Shown here one piece after another: positions 1 to 9,019 of a DNA stretch of 64,000 bases; position 1 is the stretch's first letter; each line of letters starts with the position of its first letter. The notes beneath the pieces are model-generated. The model did no database searches and had not been told where the DNA came from. It saw nothing but the letters and a program-made list of their open reading frames with translations. Both the position numbers and the translations under genes were made by a program. The DNA lies in NCBI GenBank assembly GCA_029254005.1, contig JAQWYJ010000136.1:1-64000 (forward strand), in the 5' to 3' direction. The DNA comes from Porticoccaceae bacterium. GTDB lineage: Bacteria; Pseudomonadota; Gammaproteobacteria; Pseudomonadales; Porticoccaceae.

Positions 1-2
1 TA

Positions 3-1169
3 GATAGCAATATTCAAGACGGCAGCCCTTTCTTTGCTTATGTGCCCTTTCAGGCAGTGCATATGCCGGTGCAAGCGCCTCAAGAGTTTATTGATAATTA
101 CATGGGTACTTATGATCAAGGATGGCATGAATTGAGACAAGCCAGATTAGCCAGGGCTATTACCATGAATCTAGTAGCTGACACTACTCAAGCATTACGG
201 ATGCCTACTACAGACCAATGGGATGATCTCTCTGATGAACGCAAGCGCTATGAATCCAAACGCATGGCTGTCTATGCTGGAATGATAGAAGCGATGGATC
301 ATCATATCGGTCGGCTGGTGGATTATTTAAAACAAACAGGGCAATACGATAATACGTTTTTTATATTTACTTCAGACAATGGCAGTGAACCCTCTGGGCC
401 AGTAGATCCTGATCGTTTTATAAATAACCTTACAATGGCGCGTCAAGGCTATTCTACTGACTACGACAGTTTGGGCCTTAAAGGTAGTTACAACTCAATC
501 AGTCCAAGCTTTGCCAGCGCATCCGTATCACCTTTAGCTTATTTTAAATTTTATGTTGGTGAAGGCGGGTTGCGAGTACCTATGATTATGGCCGGTAGCG
601 GCATTGTTGATAAAGGACAAAAAAGCGATGCATTTACCCATGTAACTGATATAACACCAACCATTTTAAAACAGGCTGGTGTCGACAAACCCTCGATATA
701 TTTTGGCGGTCGCAAAGTTGAACCAATCTCTGGTAGGGATATAAGCCTACTACTTAACAATACCAAAGCTAAAGTACGCGGCGAACAAAATCACGATGCT
801 GTTGGCTACGAACTAGCGGGCAACGCCGCACTATTTTTAGGGGATTTTAAAATAGTACGACATGTTGCCTCTCCCGGAGATGGTCAATGGCGGCTTTTTA
901 ATATTAAAAAGGATCCAGGAGAGACTATTGATCTGAGTAAAAGTGAGCCTAAAAGACTTCACCGAATGCTCAATCTGTATCAGCAATATGAAATAGAAAA
1001 TCGAGTGTTACCGATCCCAGCGAACTACGATCGAATGCAACAAGTCGTTATAAATGGCATACAAAACAGACAAGCAGTACCGCTGTTGAGTATTATTCTT
1101 TCACTATTTGTTGTAATACCTTTTTACACCGTCTACCGTAGGCGTAAAAATCGCATTAAAATTAACTAA
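3..1169 (+). CDS. Sulfatase / arylsulfatase, 5' end outside the window; C-terminal TM segment
   Basis: Reading frame open from base 3 (DSNIQDGSPFFAYVPFQAVHMPVQAP...), 'TSDNGSEPSG' and 'GEGGLRVPMIMAGSG' sulfatase motifs; C-terminal hydrophobic helix followed by RRRKNR. Confidence 0.9.
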   Translation, partial: DSNIQDGSPFFAYVPFQAVHMPVQAPQEFIDNYMGTYDQGWHELRQARLARAITMNLVADTTQALRMPTTDQWDDLSDERKRYESKRMAVYAGMIEAMDHHIGRLVDYLKQTGQYDNTFFIFTSDNGSEPSGPVDPDRFINNLTMARQGYSTDYDSLGLKGSYNSISPSFASASVSPLAYFKFYVGEGGLRVPMIMAGSGIVDKGQKSDAFTHVTDITPTILKQAGVDKPSIYFGGRKVEPISGRDISLLLNNTKAKVRGEQNHDAVGYELAGNAALFLGDFKIVRHVASPGDGQWRLFNIKKDPGETIDLSKSEPKRLHRMLNLYQQYEIENRVLPIPANYDRMQQVVINGIQNRQAVPLLSIILSLFVVIPFYTVYRRRKNRIKIN

Positions 1170-1216
1170 AGTATTTTCTCAAACCTACATACAAACTAAC
1201 ATTTACAGGAGATTTT

Positions 1217-1888
1217 ATGGACTTTACAGCCTTTTCCCAATCACGAAAAAGCGTCCGTGGCTTCCAACAAAAACCCATACCCAAAGATGTCGTTGACGAT
1301 ATTATTAGCACCGCGAAATGGGCCCCCACCTCATACAATACACAAACATGGCATGTTCATGCAGTGGCTGGAGACGTGCTGAATGAAATCCGTAAAGGTA
1401 ATACAGAAGACACTTTAGCAGGAAAACCCAATGTCCGTGATTTTCCCTATAAAGAAAAATATGAGGGTCAACATCGCCAGAATCAAGTTGATGTGGCCGT
1501 ACAGCTGTTTGAAGCGATGGACATTGCGCGAGATGACAAAGAAAAGCGAATGGATTGGATGCTCAGAGGGTTTCGCCAATTTGATGCTCCCGTGTCCTTG
1601 GTACTCACTTATGATAAATACCTTGAGCCTGCAGCGATCACACAGTTCGGTCTTGGCTCGCTAGCCTATGGCATTGTGCTCGCCGCGTGGGAGAGAGGCA
1701 TAGGATGTGTAATTAATGGACAAGGCATAATGCAGTCTGATGTTGTTCATAAACACGCCAAGATACCAGATGATCAAGCTATTATGATTTGTATAGCCAT
1801 GGGTTATCCTGATGACAGTTTTGCGGCAAATGCTGTGCGCTCTACGCGCGCAGACAACAGCACCTTTGTAACTTATAGTGGCTTTTAA
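1217..1888 (+). CDS. Nitroreductase family protein
   Basis: 'SRKSVRGFQQKPIPKDVVDDIISTAKWAPTSYNTQTW' nitroreductase N-terminus; RBS 'caggaga' upstream. Confidence 0.92.
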   Translation: MDFTAFSQSRKSVRGFQQKPIPKDVVDDIISTAKWAPTSYNTQTWHVHAVAGDVLNEIRKGNTEDTLAGKPNVRDFPYKEKYEGQHRQNQVDVAVQLFEAMDIARDDKEKRMDWMLRGFRQFDAPVSLVLTYDKYLEPAAITQFGLGSLAYGIVLAAWERGIGCVINGQGIMQSDVVHKHAKIPDDQAIMICIAMGYPDDSFAANAVRSTRADNSTFVTYSGF

Positions 1889-1904
1889 CACTTTAACAAC
1901 GCAA

Positions 1905-1929
1905 AAGAGCGCATTTTTACTGCGCTCTT
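1905..1929. terminator. Stem-loop downstream of nitroreductase
   Basis: AAGAGCGCA-ttttact-TGCGCTCTT, 9-bp perfect stem; no strong U tract. Confidence 0.45.
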
Positions 1930-2012
1930 AAATACTAGGTTATTTGACCGAACCACTGCTAATCTATAATCTCTTGAGTAATTACTTCCACTGATTAGCT
2001 ACAGGCTTCTGT

Positions 2013-2954
2013 ATGAGTGAATTTCCGAAATTTAGGCAAGCTGACTATCCCAAATTATATCTTGAGCAAACCGATAAAGATTTATCAAAAAGTCTCCATC
2101 CTAGCTTCCGTTATGCCTATTTTAAAACCATCGCAAAGGGTGGAAAATCTCTTATTCAATCCTGCAAAGATTTGCACTTAGGACGGGTAGTATGCCATAA
2201 GTCTTTAAAGCCTGAATTTGCCGAGGATCCCATCGAACAAAAACGTCTTTTGCGTGAAGCCCGCATTTCAGCCATGTTACAACACCCCAATACAATGCCT
2301 ACCTATGAATTAGGTCGAGATCGCAAAGGTCATTATTACTTTACGATGAAACTTGTCCATGGTTATACCTTTCGAGAGATCATTAACTATCGTGAACGCT
2401 ATGATACCTCCCAACTTTTAGATATTGTCATTCAAGTAGCGTACGCGCTTGAGTATGCACATACTCATGGTGTTGTGCATAGAGATATAAAACCTGAAAA
2501 TATTTTAGTTGGCCCCTTCGGCGAGGTATTGTTACTTGACTGGGGGTTAGCCAAAGTCAGAAGTGAGGAAGGAGAGCTTTCAGAGATTGAAGATATTGAC
2601 CCACAAAGAGCAGTAGAAGACCAAAGCATGACCGGATTTCAAAAGCTTCAGGGAACTATCAGCTACATGTCTCCAGAACAAATTAAGAAGGCATCTGATA
2701 TAAATGGCAGAACTGATATTTATAGCCTTGGCGCGGTGCTATATGAGGCACTTAGCGGCAGAACACCTGCCTCAGGTGAAACCATGGATAAGCTTATATC
2801 CAGCACCCTGCACGACCAGGCTCCCTGTATTTCGTCAATAGCATCTGTGCCATTATCAACAGCGCTTAATAACACCATCATGGCATGCTTACACAAGATT
2901 CCGGACCATCGCATCGCCACCATGGCAGAGTTGATCAGACATCTAAAGCAGTAA
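2013..2954 (+). CDS. Serine/threonine protein kinase (soluble)
   Basis: 'VVHRDIKPENILVGPFGEVLLLDWGLAKV' catalytic loop, 'GTISYMSPEQIKKASDINGRTDIYSLGAVLYE'. Confidence 0.95.
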   Translation: MSEFPKFRQADYPKLYLEQTDKDLSKSLHPSFRYAYFKTIAKGGKSLIQSCKDLHLGRVVCHKSLKPEFAEDPIEQKRLLREARISAMLQHPNTMPTYELGRDRKGHYYFTMKLVHGYTFREIINYRERYDTSQLLDIVIQVAYALEYAHTHGVVHRDIKPENILVGPFGEVLLLDWGLAKVRSEEGELSEIEDIDPQRAVEDQSMTGFQKLQGTISYMSPEQIKKASDINGRTDIYSLGAVLYEALSGRTPASGETMDKLISSTLHDQAPCISSIASVPLSTALNNTIMACLHKIPDHRIATMAELIRHLKQ

Positions 2955-2986
2955 ATACTTGAGCACAGATATGTTTAAAAGGTTAC

Positions 2987-3730
2987 TTATTTTACCACTT
3001 TCGCTAGAATAAATGAGATGTTGTCTTGACCACCGCAATCCAGAGCGCGGTCAAGTAATTTATCAGCATAGGCATCTAAATTTTCTCCATAAATAATCGC
3101 ATAGTCCAGAAGCCTCTGGTTATCAATTCGGTCTGTAAGACCATCTGTGCAGGCTAAAATAATATCACCTACGTTTAAGTCAATGCAGCCAGTATCGGGC
3201 TGAATGAGCAATATACTGCCCACTTTTTGAGTCAAAATACTTGGTGCTCGCCTGTATAAATCAGGCGCTAACCTAGGGTCGATTTTAGTACGATCCAGCG
3301 TGTGGTCTTTAGTCAGCATCTGTACAGTTTTTTGCCGTGGGTTTAACCGATAAATTCTAGAATCTCCGACCCAGGAATAATGTAAATTATTATTCACCAA
3401 CGCCATACAGGTGAGAGTTGAGCCCATATGACGGTATTTTTTCTCATTGCGCTGTATGGCAATAATCGCCTCATTTGCATATTTGACTGCGTTTCCAAGC
3501 TCACGGTCAGGTTTTTCAGAAAAGCGAGTCTGATTAGAATTGAGCAAATAATCGATACAGGCATCTACCGCTATCTGACTTGCTACCTCACCAAATTCAA
3601 CACCTCCCATACCATCAGCAATTGCCGCGATGAGCCGATTTTTTTCAATCCGAAAAAAATCCTCATTGGTGCGTTTGAGCTTACCAGTGTGTGTGAGAGC
3701 GTGAAAATCAATAGTGAAGTTACTCGGCAT
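2987..3730 (-). CDS. PP2C-family protein phosphatase
   Basis: 'RTNEDFF', 'IADGMGG', 'WVGDSRIYRL', 'ACTDGLTD', 'GGQDNISFI' motifs. Confidence 0.93.
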   Translation of the reverse strand: MPSNFTIDFHALTHTGKLKRTNEDFFRIEKNRLIAAIADGMGGVEFGEVASQIAVDACIDYLLNSNQTRFSEKPDRELGNAVKYANEAIIAIQRNEKKYRHMGSTLTCMALVNNNLHYSWVGDSRIYRLNPRQKTVQMLTKDHTLDRTKIDPRLAPDLYRRAPSILTQKVGSILLIQPDTGCIDLNVGDIILACTDGLTDRIDNQRLLDYAIIYGENLDAYADKLLDRALDCGGQDNISFILAKVVK

Positions 3731-3914
3731 AGGGGATAGTTTACCTTATGTTAAATACGGAGCAAGAGATGATCCTGTTACAACCAAACAATGAAAAAAT
3801 ATTTCAGTTTTCTATTGCTGGATATTTGATTATGATTTAGCTTACATACTAATACTGCTACAGATCTATGGATAGGCGATTAGCATAAAAAGGTCAGCAC
3901 CATAAAAATAACAA

Positions 3915-5291
3915 TTGGTTGGTCATCACATGGATATGATTAATGAAGCTGCGCGTGAAACGCCTATTATCCGTAAAACTGACATTTTAGTTGTTGGCAG
4001 TGGCCCGGGGGGACTTGCAGCAGCCATAGCTGCATCAAGAGCTGGAGCCGAAACAACACTACTGGAACGATACGGCTGCTTTGGTGGAAATTTAACGCAA
4101 GTCGGCGTTGAAGGTTTTGCATGGTATCGCCATGATCAAACCGTAGATAGCCAGGGCATAGGTATAGAATTTGAAGAACGTGCTAAGTCTATGGGGGCCG
4201 CCAATCCTGAACCACAATCAAATAGTCATGCCATCGATGGCGAAGCCTTTAAATATGTTGCTGATGTACTAGTCGAAGAAGCCAATATTATCCCTATGCT
4301 ACATCGTACGATGGTGGAGCCAATCATGGACAAAGGCGTGATTAAAGGCGTTATCGTAGAGAGTAAAGCTGGGCGTGAGGCGATTCTAGCTAAACGAATA
4401 ATTGACGCAACTGGTGATGCAGATATTGCTTATCGTGCAGGTGCAGTAGTACATAAAACCCCTGTAGAAGATATGATGGCAGCCTCGGTTATGTTCTCAA
4501 TTAATGGCGTTGATAAAAAGCGCTTCATTGACGATGTTAAGGCAAATCCCCACAGCTACAGCGACTGGTGTGGACCGGACTGGTCGATGGAAACCAGCGG
4601 TAAAGAGGATGCATTATTTTCACCCTACCTAAAAAAGCCCTTCGAAAAAGCCATTGAGTCCGGTTTGATTCCTAAAAATTTAAATACGATTACCGGTACT
4701 TGGGGCGCGATTAGTGAACAGGGTGATCTAAGTTATCTCAATTTAGTTCACCTAGCAGGGTTAGATGCTACCAATCCAGACCATCTAACAAGAGGCGAAA
4801 TAGAAGGCCGCCGTCAGGCGATGCTAGCTATTGAAGCGCTCAAGCAATTTACTGCAGGATGTGAAAATGCCAAACTTAGAAATTTTGGTATGACCCTAGG
4901 TGTTCGCGATACGCGCAAAATAGATGCTATTTACAACATGACAGCAGAAGACGTTCGCAATCAAGGTAAATTCGACGATAGCATCGGTATATTTCCCGAA
5001 TTTATTGACGGTTATGGCATCCTTATTTTGCCTACCACAGGTCGCTATTTTCAACTGCCCTACCGTGCAATGTTACCCAAGGGTGTGAAGAATCTACTAG
5101 TTACTGGTCGCAGTGTTGGTGGTGATCGTGACTCTCACGCGGCCGTGCGAAATATGATGTGTTGCGCCGTCAATGGCCAGGGTGCTGGTGTAGCTGCAGC
5201 TATTTCTATTCAAACCAATGTAGATTTAGCTGACGTTGATATTAAGAAAGTACAGCATACCCTGTTACGACAAGGTGCAAGATTAAGTTAG
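3915..5291 (+). CDS. FAD-dependent oxidoreductase (FAD_oxidored-like)
   Basis: Rossmann 'DILVVGSGPGGLAAAIAASRAGAETTLLERYGCFGGNLT', 'RIIDATGDADIAYRAGA'. An in-frame Met two residues into the ORF region may be the true start. Confidence 0.85.
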   Translation: MVGHHMDMINEAARETPIIRKTDILVVGSGPGGLAAAIAASRAGAETTLLERYGCFGGNLTQVGVEGFAWYRHDQTVDSQGIGIEFEERAKSMGAANPEPQSNSHAIDGEAFKYVADVLVEEANIIPMLHRTMVEPIMDKGVIKGVIVESKAGREAILAKRIIDATGDADIAYRAGAVVHKTPVEDMMAASVMFSINGVDKKRFIDDVKANPHSYSDWCGPDWSMETSGKEDALFSPYLKKPFEKAIESGLIPKNLNTITGTWGAISEQGDLSYLNLVHLAGLDATNPDHLTRGEIEGRRQAMLAIEALKQFTAGCENAKLRNFGMTLGVRDTRKIDAIYNMTAEDVRNQGKFDDSIGIFPEFIDGYGILILPTTGRYFQLPYRAMLPKGVKNLLVTGRSVGGDRDSHAAVRNMMCCAVNGQGAGVAAAISIQTNVDLADVDIKKVQHTLLRQGARLS

Positions 5292-5414
5292 TTAGTACCT
5301 ACTATTTTAGCAAATTATATAAAAAGTGGCATTTGGAGCTTTTTATCGAGCAGTCTATGAGTTACACGGGTTCTTCAATCGAGCCTAATAATTGTCTAAC
5401 AAAAGAGTCTTACC

Positions 5415-6323
5415 ATGCCTTTAAATATTTCTTCATCAGTTTTTATCACCTGTGCAATTACTGGCTCAGGCAATACACAGGAGCGCAGTAAAGAAGTACC
5501 TCGATCACCAAAGGAAATTGCTGAAAGTGCGATTTCAGCTGCTAAAGCGGGCGCTGCTATAGTTCACTGTCATGTGCGCGATCCGCAAACCGGGGTTGCT
5601 TCAAGAGATCCTAAACTTTATCGTGAACTCACCGATAGAATTCGCGAGTCAAATGTAGATGTCGTGTTAAATCTTACCGCTGGAATGGGCGGTGATATGG
5701 TGTTTGGTCCACCTTCCAAACCACTTCCATTGCACGGTAGCACCGACATGGCAAGCGCCGAGGATCGCATGGCACCAATTATAGAGTGTCGTCCAGAAAT
5801 CTGTACTCTTGACTGTGGCACGATGAATTTTGCCGAAGCTGACTATGTAATGACTAACACTCCCGGGATGCTCAGAGCAATGGGAGGGATGATGACAGAA
5901 TTAGGGGTGAAACCTGAAATCGAAGCCTTTGATACTGGTCATCTGTGGTTTGCTAAACAACTTGCCAAGGAATCGGTAATTGCAGATCCCGTTTTGGTGC
6001 AACTATGCATGGGTATACCTTGGGGTGCCCCCAATGATTTAAATACCTTTATGGCTATGGTCAACAATATTCCCAAGCACTGGAATTGGTCCTCTTTCTC
6101 TATTGGTCGCGATCAAATGCCTTATGTTGCGGCTTCAGTGCTGGCTGGAGGCAATGTCCGAGTCGGTCTAGAGGATAATCTGTGGTTACAGAAAGGTACC
6201 TTAGCAACCAATGTATCTCTAGTAGAGAAAGCTACTAGTATTATTCACGCTATGGGCTCAACACTAATGAATCCACAAGAAGTTAGAGAACAGTTGGGCC
6301 TTATTAAACGAGCGCCACAATGA
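5415..6323 (+). CDS. Beta-keto acid cleavage enzyme (BKACE/DUF849), probable 3-dehydrocarnitine cleavage
   Basis: 'VFITCAITGSGNT...IAESAISAAKAGAAIVHCHVRDPQTG' BKACE signature; overlaps a carnitine dehydrogenase gene by 4 bp. Confidence 0.9.
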   Translation: MPLNISSSVFITCAITGSGNTQERSKEVPRSPKEIAESAISAAKAGAAIVHCHVRDPQTGVASRDPKLYRELTDRIRESNVDVVLNLTAGMGGDMVFGPPSKPLPLHGSTDMASAEDRMAPIIECRPEICTLDCGTMNFAEADYVMTNTPGMLRAMGGMMTELGVKPEIEAFDTGHLWFAKQLAKESVIADPVLVQLCMGIPWGAPNDLNTFMAMVNNIPKHWNWSSFSIGRDQMPYVAASVLAGGNVRVGLEDNLWLQKGTLATNVSLVEKATSIIHAMGSTLMNPQEVREQLGLIKRAPQ

Positions 6324-7762
6324 CAACATCAAAAAGAACGATGGAATTTATCACTAACACAAATACACGCGTTGCTATGATTGGTGGAGGAGTGATAGGT
6401 GGTGGTTGGATCGCTCGGTTTCTACTAATGGGTTTTGATGTCACAATTTATGATCCTGACCCAGAGGCAAAGCGCAAAGTGGAGCAAGTACTAGCCAATG
6501 CTCGACGGTCAATGCCAGGGCTCTATGATTATCTGCTTCCAGAGGAAGGCAAAGCGTTATTTTGCAAAAGCATAAAGGATGCCGTAAGCAATGCAACCTG
6601 GATCGGAGAGTCTGTGCCGGAGAGGCTTAATCTCAAGCAATCTATCTTCAAAGAAATACAAACTCATTGCTCCAAAAACGCCATTATTGCTTCGTCAACC
6701 TCGGGCTTTAAACCTTCAGAGCTGCAACAAAAATCCATCAATCCACAACAAATTATTGTCGCTCACCCATTTAATCCCGTGTACCTAGTTCCCTTAGTTG
6801 AACTAGTTGGTGACAGCGAAACCACCGATAAAGCGGCGGATATTTTAACCAAACTTGGAATGCATCCACTGGTGCTGCGCAAAGAAATTGATGCTCATAT
6901 TGCTGACCGTCTTCTTGAAGCTGTTTGGCGAGAAGGTCTGTGGTTAATAAACGATGGTATTGCAACTACCACTGAAATTGACGATGCTATTCGCTATGGT
7001 TTTGGTCTGCGCTGGGCACAGATGGGCATGTTTGAGACCTATCGCATAGCGGGCGGTGAACAAGGTATGGCACATTTTATAGAGCAGTTTGGCCCGGCAC
7101 TCAAATGGCCTTGGACCAAACTAATGGAGGTTCCAGAATTATCTGATGAATTGATCAACAAAATTGCTGATCAGTCTAATCAACAATCAGGTGACTACTC
7201 AATTAACCAATTGGAGCATATTCGGGATGATAATTTAGTTTCCATAATGCGTTCACTCAAACTAAAGGATTGGGGAGCAGGGAATTTACTGAACAGTTTA
7301 GATCTTGAACTAGCGCGCAATCAGGTTAATCCAACGGAGCCACTCTCACAGGCAACGGGTGTGCTGACCATCAACCGCGTAATTCCTAGCAGCTGGTTAG
7401 ATTACAACGGACATATGAATGATAGTCACTATGCAGAAGTATTTTCTAAAGCCAGCGACATTATTCTAAGACGCCTAGGGGCAGATCCCGACTATATAGC
7501 GCGCGGCTACAGCTACTTTACGGTGGACATGAAGATCGATTACTTAAATGAATGTCACGCAGGTGAAAAGATATCTGTACACACTAGTATAAGAATCGCC
7601 GATGGCAAAAAGCTTGATCTCCACCATGAAATGAAAACTGCCACAGGTACCCTAAGTGCAAAGTGCTCGCAATTTTTACTTCACGTAGATCTTAACTCAC
7701 GAAAATCTTGCTTACCCATGGAACCTCTAGCCAGTGCACTGCGCAAAGTAGTGTCATCGTAA
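6320..7762 (+). CDS. L-carnitine dehydrogenase fused to a hotdog thioesterase domain
   Basis: N-terminal 3-hydroxyacyl-CoA dehydrogenase-like 'VAMIGGGVIGGGWIARFLLMGFDVTIYDPDPEA'; C-terminal 'VIPSSWLDYNGHMNDSHYAEVFSKA' thioesterase. Confidence 0.9.
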   Translation: MTTSKRTMEFITNTNTRVAMIGGGVIGGGWIARFLLMGFDVTIYDPDPEAKRKVEQVLANARRSMPGLYDYLLPEEGKALFCKSIKDAVSNATWIGESVPERLNLKQSIFKEIQTHCSKNAIIASSTSGFKPSELQQKSINPQQIIVAHPFNPVYLVPLVELVGDSETTDKAADILTKLGMHPLVLRKEIDAHIADRLLEAVWREGLWLINDGIATTTEIDDAIRYGFGLRWAQMGMFETYRIAGGEQGMAHFIEQFGPALKWPWTKLMEVPELSDELINKIADQSNQQSGDYSINQLEHIRDDNLVSIMRSLKLKDWGAGNLLNSLDLELARNQVNPTEPLSQATGVLTINRVIPSSWLDYNGHMNDSHYAEVFSKASDIILRRLGADPDYIARGYSYFTVDMKIDYLNECHAGEKISVHTSIRIADGKKLDLHHEMKTATGTLSAKCSQFLLHVDLNSRKSCLPMEPLASALRKVVSS

Positions 7763-7779
7763 ATAACTAAAGAGGAGTA

Positions 7780-8967
7780 ATGAAGATGATCCTATCTAAT
7801 ACCATTCCAACACCAGATAATTTTTACTGGCCGCCTAGTAAATCCATTCTCTCCGCAGAGCTGGTCGGCAAGGCTGTCTTAGTAACATGGACAGATAACA
7901 AGCAATCAAAGCTCCACCCGCTTTGGCTGCGCGACAACTGCTGTTGCAAAGAATGTTTAAACCAGGTGACTCGTGAGCATCTATTTGATCTGCGAGATAT
8001 TAGGTTGGACTTAGTGCCTCTATCTGTGGAAATAGATTCTCAAGGAGGTCTCTCTGTCACTTGGCCTGATAATCACACCAGTCGCTTCAACCCCGCATGG
8101 CTTTATGCACAGACAACCAAACAGCTCTCTCCCAGAGATGATAGATTAACGCTATGGAGTTCGGCAGATCTCTCTGAGCCACCGAGTTTCGATATCTCTA
8201 ACGGTAACATTAGTGACGAGTTACTGTACCACGTGCTATTAACTATTCTGCGCCACGGCATGGTGCGACTTCATGGGTTACCTACTGATGAGGCCCAAGT
8301 AGAAGAGCTAGCGGCCCGTATAGGCCCGATAAGAGAAACGCATTTTGATCGAATTTTTGATGTTATATCCAAAGCTGATAGCGATACTCTGGCTAATACT
8401 AGTCATTATTTACCTGCTCATACGGATATACCCACAAGAGAGTCGCCTCCGGGCATTCAGCTTCTGCACTGTCGCGTGGCCGACGCCAAGGGCGGTCACA
8501 GTACCATGACCGATGGCTTTAGAGTAGCCAAAGACATCGCACAACAACATCCTGAACACTATAAAACACTCACCACCAAAAAATGGTGCTATGCCAACCG
8601 AGCAGGCCCAACGGACTATCGCTGGGAGGCACCTATTATCCGACTTGATGATAGTGGGCAGCCCCTCGAAGTACGCTTGTTACCTTTTTCAAGAGCTCCT
8701 TTGCAAGCCAAATATGAAGAAATAGATTCCATCTATGCTGCACTTTTATGCTTTATGGATAAGGCTAATTCAGCTGATTATCAAATCAGCTTTCCCTTTA
8801 GCGCAGGTGATCTTGTTATATTTGATAATCGTCGTATTTTGCACGGACGGGAAGAGTTCTATCCTAAAACGGGTGATCGAGCACTTCGCGGCACCTATGT
8901 TGAACGCGATGATATCCTGTCAAAAGTTCGCGAATTTGAACAGCGCTGTCAGCAACAATCTGAATAG
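7780..8967 (+). CDS. Gamma-butyrobetaine hydroxylase-like TauD/TfdA dioxygenase with N-terminal DUF971-type domain
   Basis: 'LHPLWLRDNCCCKECLNQVTREHLFDL' zinc-like N-domain; 'HTDIPTRESPPGIQLLHC' and 'FDNRRILHGREEF' Fe/2OG ligands. Confidence 0.9.
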   Translation: MKMILSNTIPTPDNFYWPPSKSILSAELVGKAVLVTWTDNKQSKLHPLWLRDNCCCKECLNQVTREHLFDLRDIRLDLVPLSVEIDSQGGLSVTWPDNHTSRFNPAWLYAQTTKQLSPRDDRLTLWSSADLSEPPSFDISNGNISDELLYHVLLTILRHGMVRLHGLPTDEAQVEELAARIGPIRETHFDRIFDVISKADSDTLANTSHYLPAHTDIPTRESPPGIQLLHCRVADAKGGHSTMTDGFRVAKDIAQQHPEHYKTLTTKKWCYANRAGPTDYRWEAPIIRLDDSGQPLEVRLLPFSRAPLQAKYEEIDSIYAALLCFMDKANSADYQISFPFSAGDLVIFDNRRILHGREEFYPKTGDRALRGTYVERDDILSKVREFEQRCQQQSE

Positions 8968-8974
8968 ATATAAC

Positions 8975-9013
8975 TACAGAAAATAGGGCGCCGAAGGCGC
9001 CCTATTTTCTGTA
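8975..9013. terminator. Bidirectional terminator between convergent genes
   Basis: TACAGAAAATAGGGCGCC-GAA-GGCGCCCTATTTTCTGTA: perfect 18-bp stem, 3-nt loop, A tract and T tract on the two arms. Confidence 0.93.
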
Positions 9014-9019
9014 CAGCCA

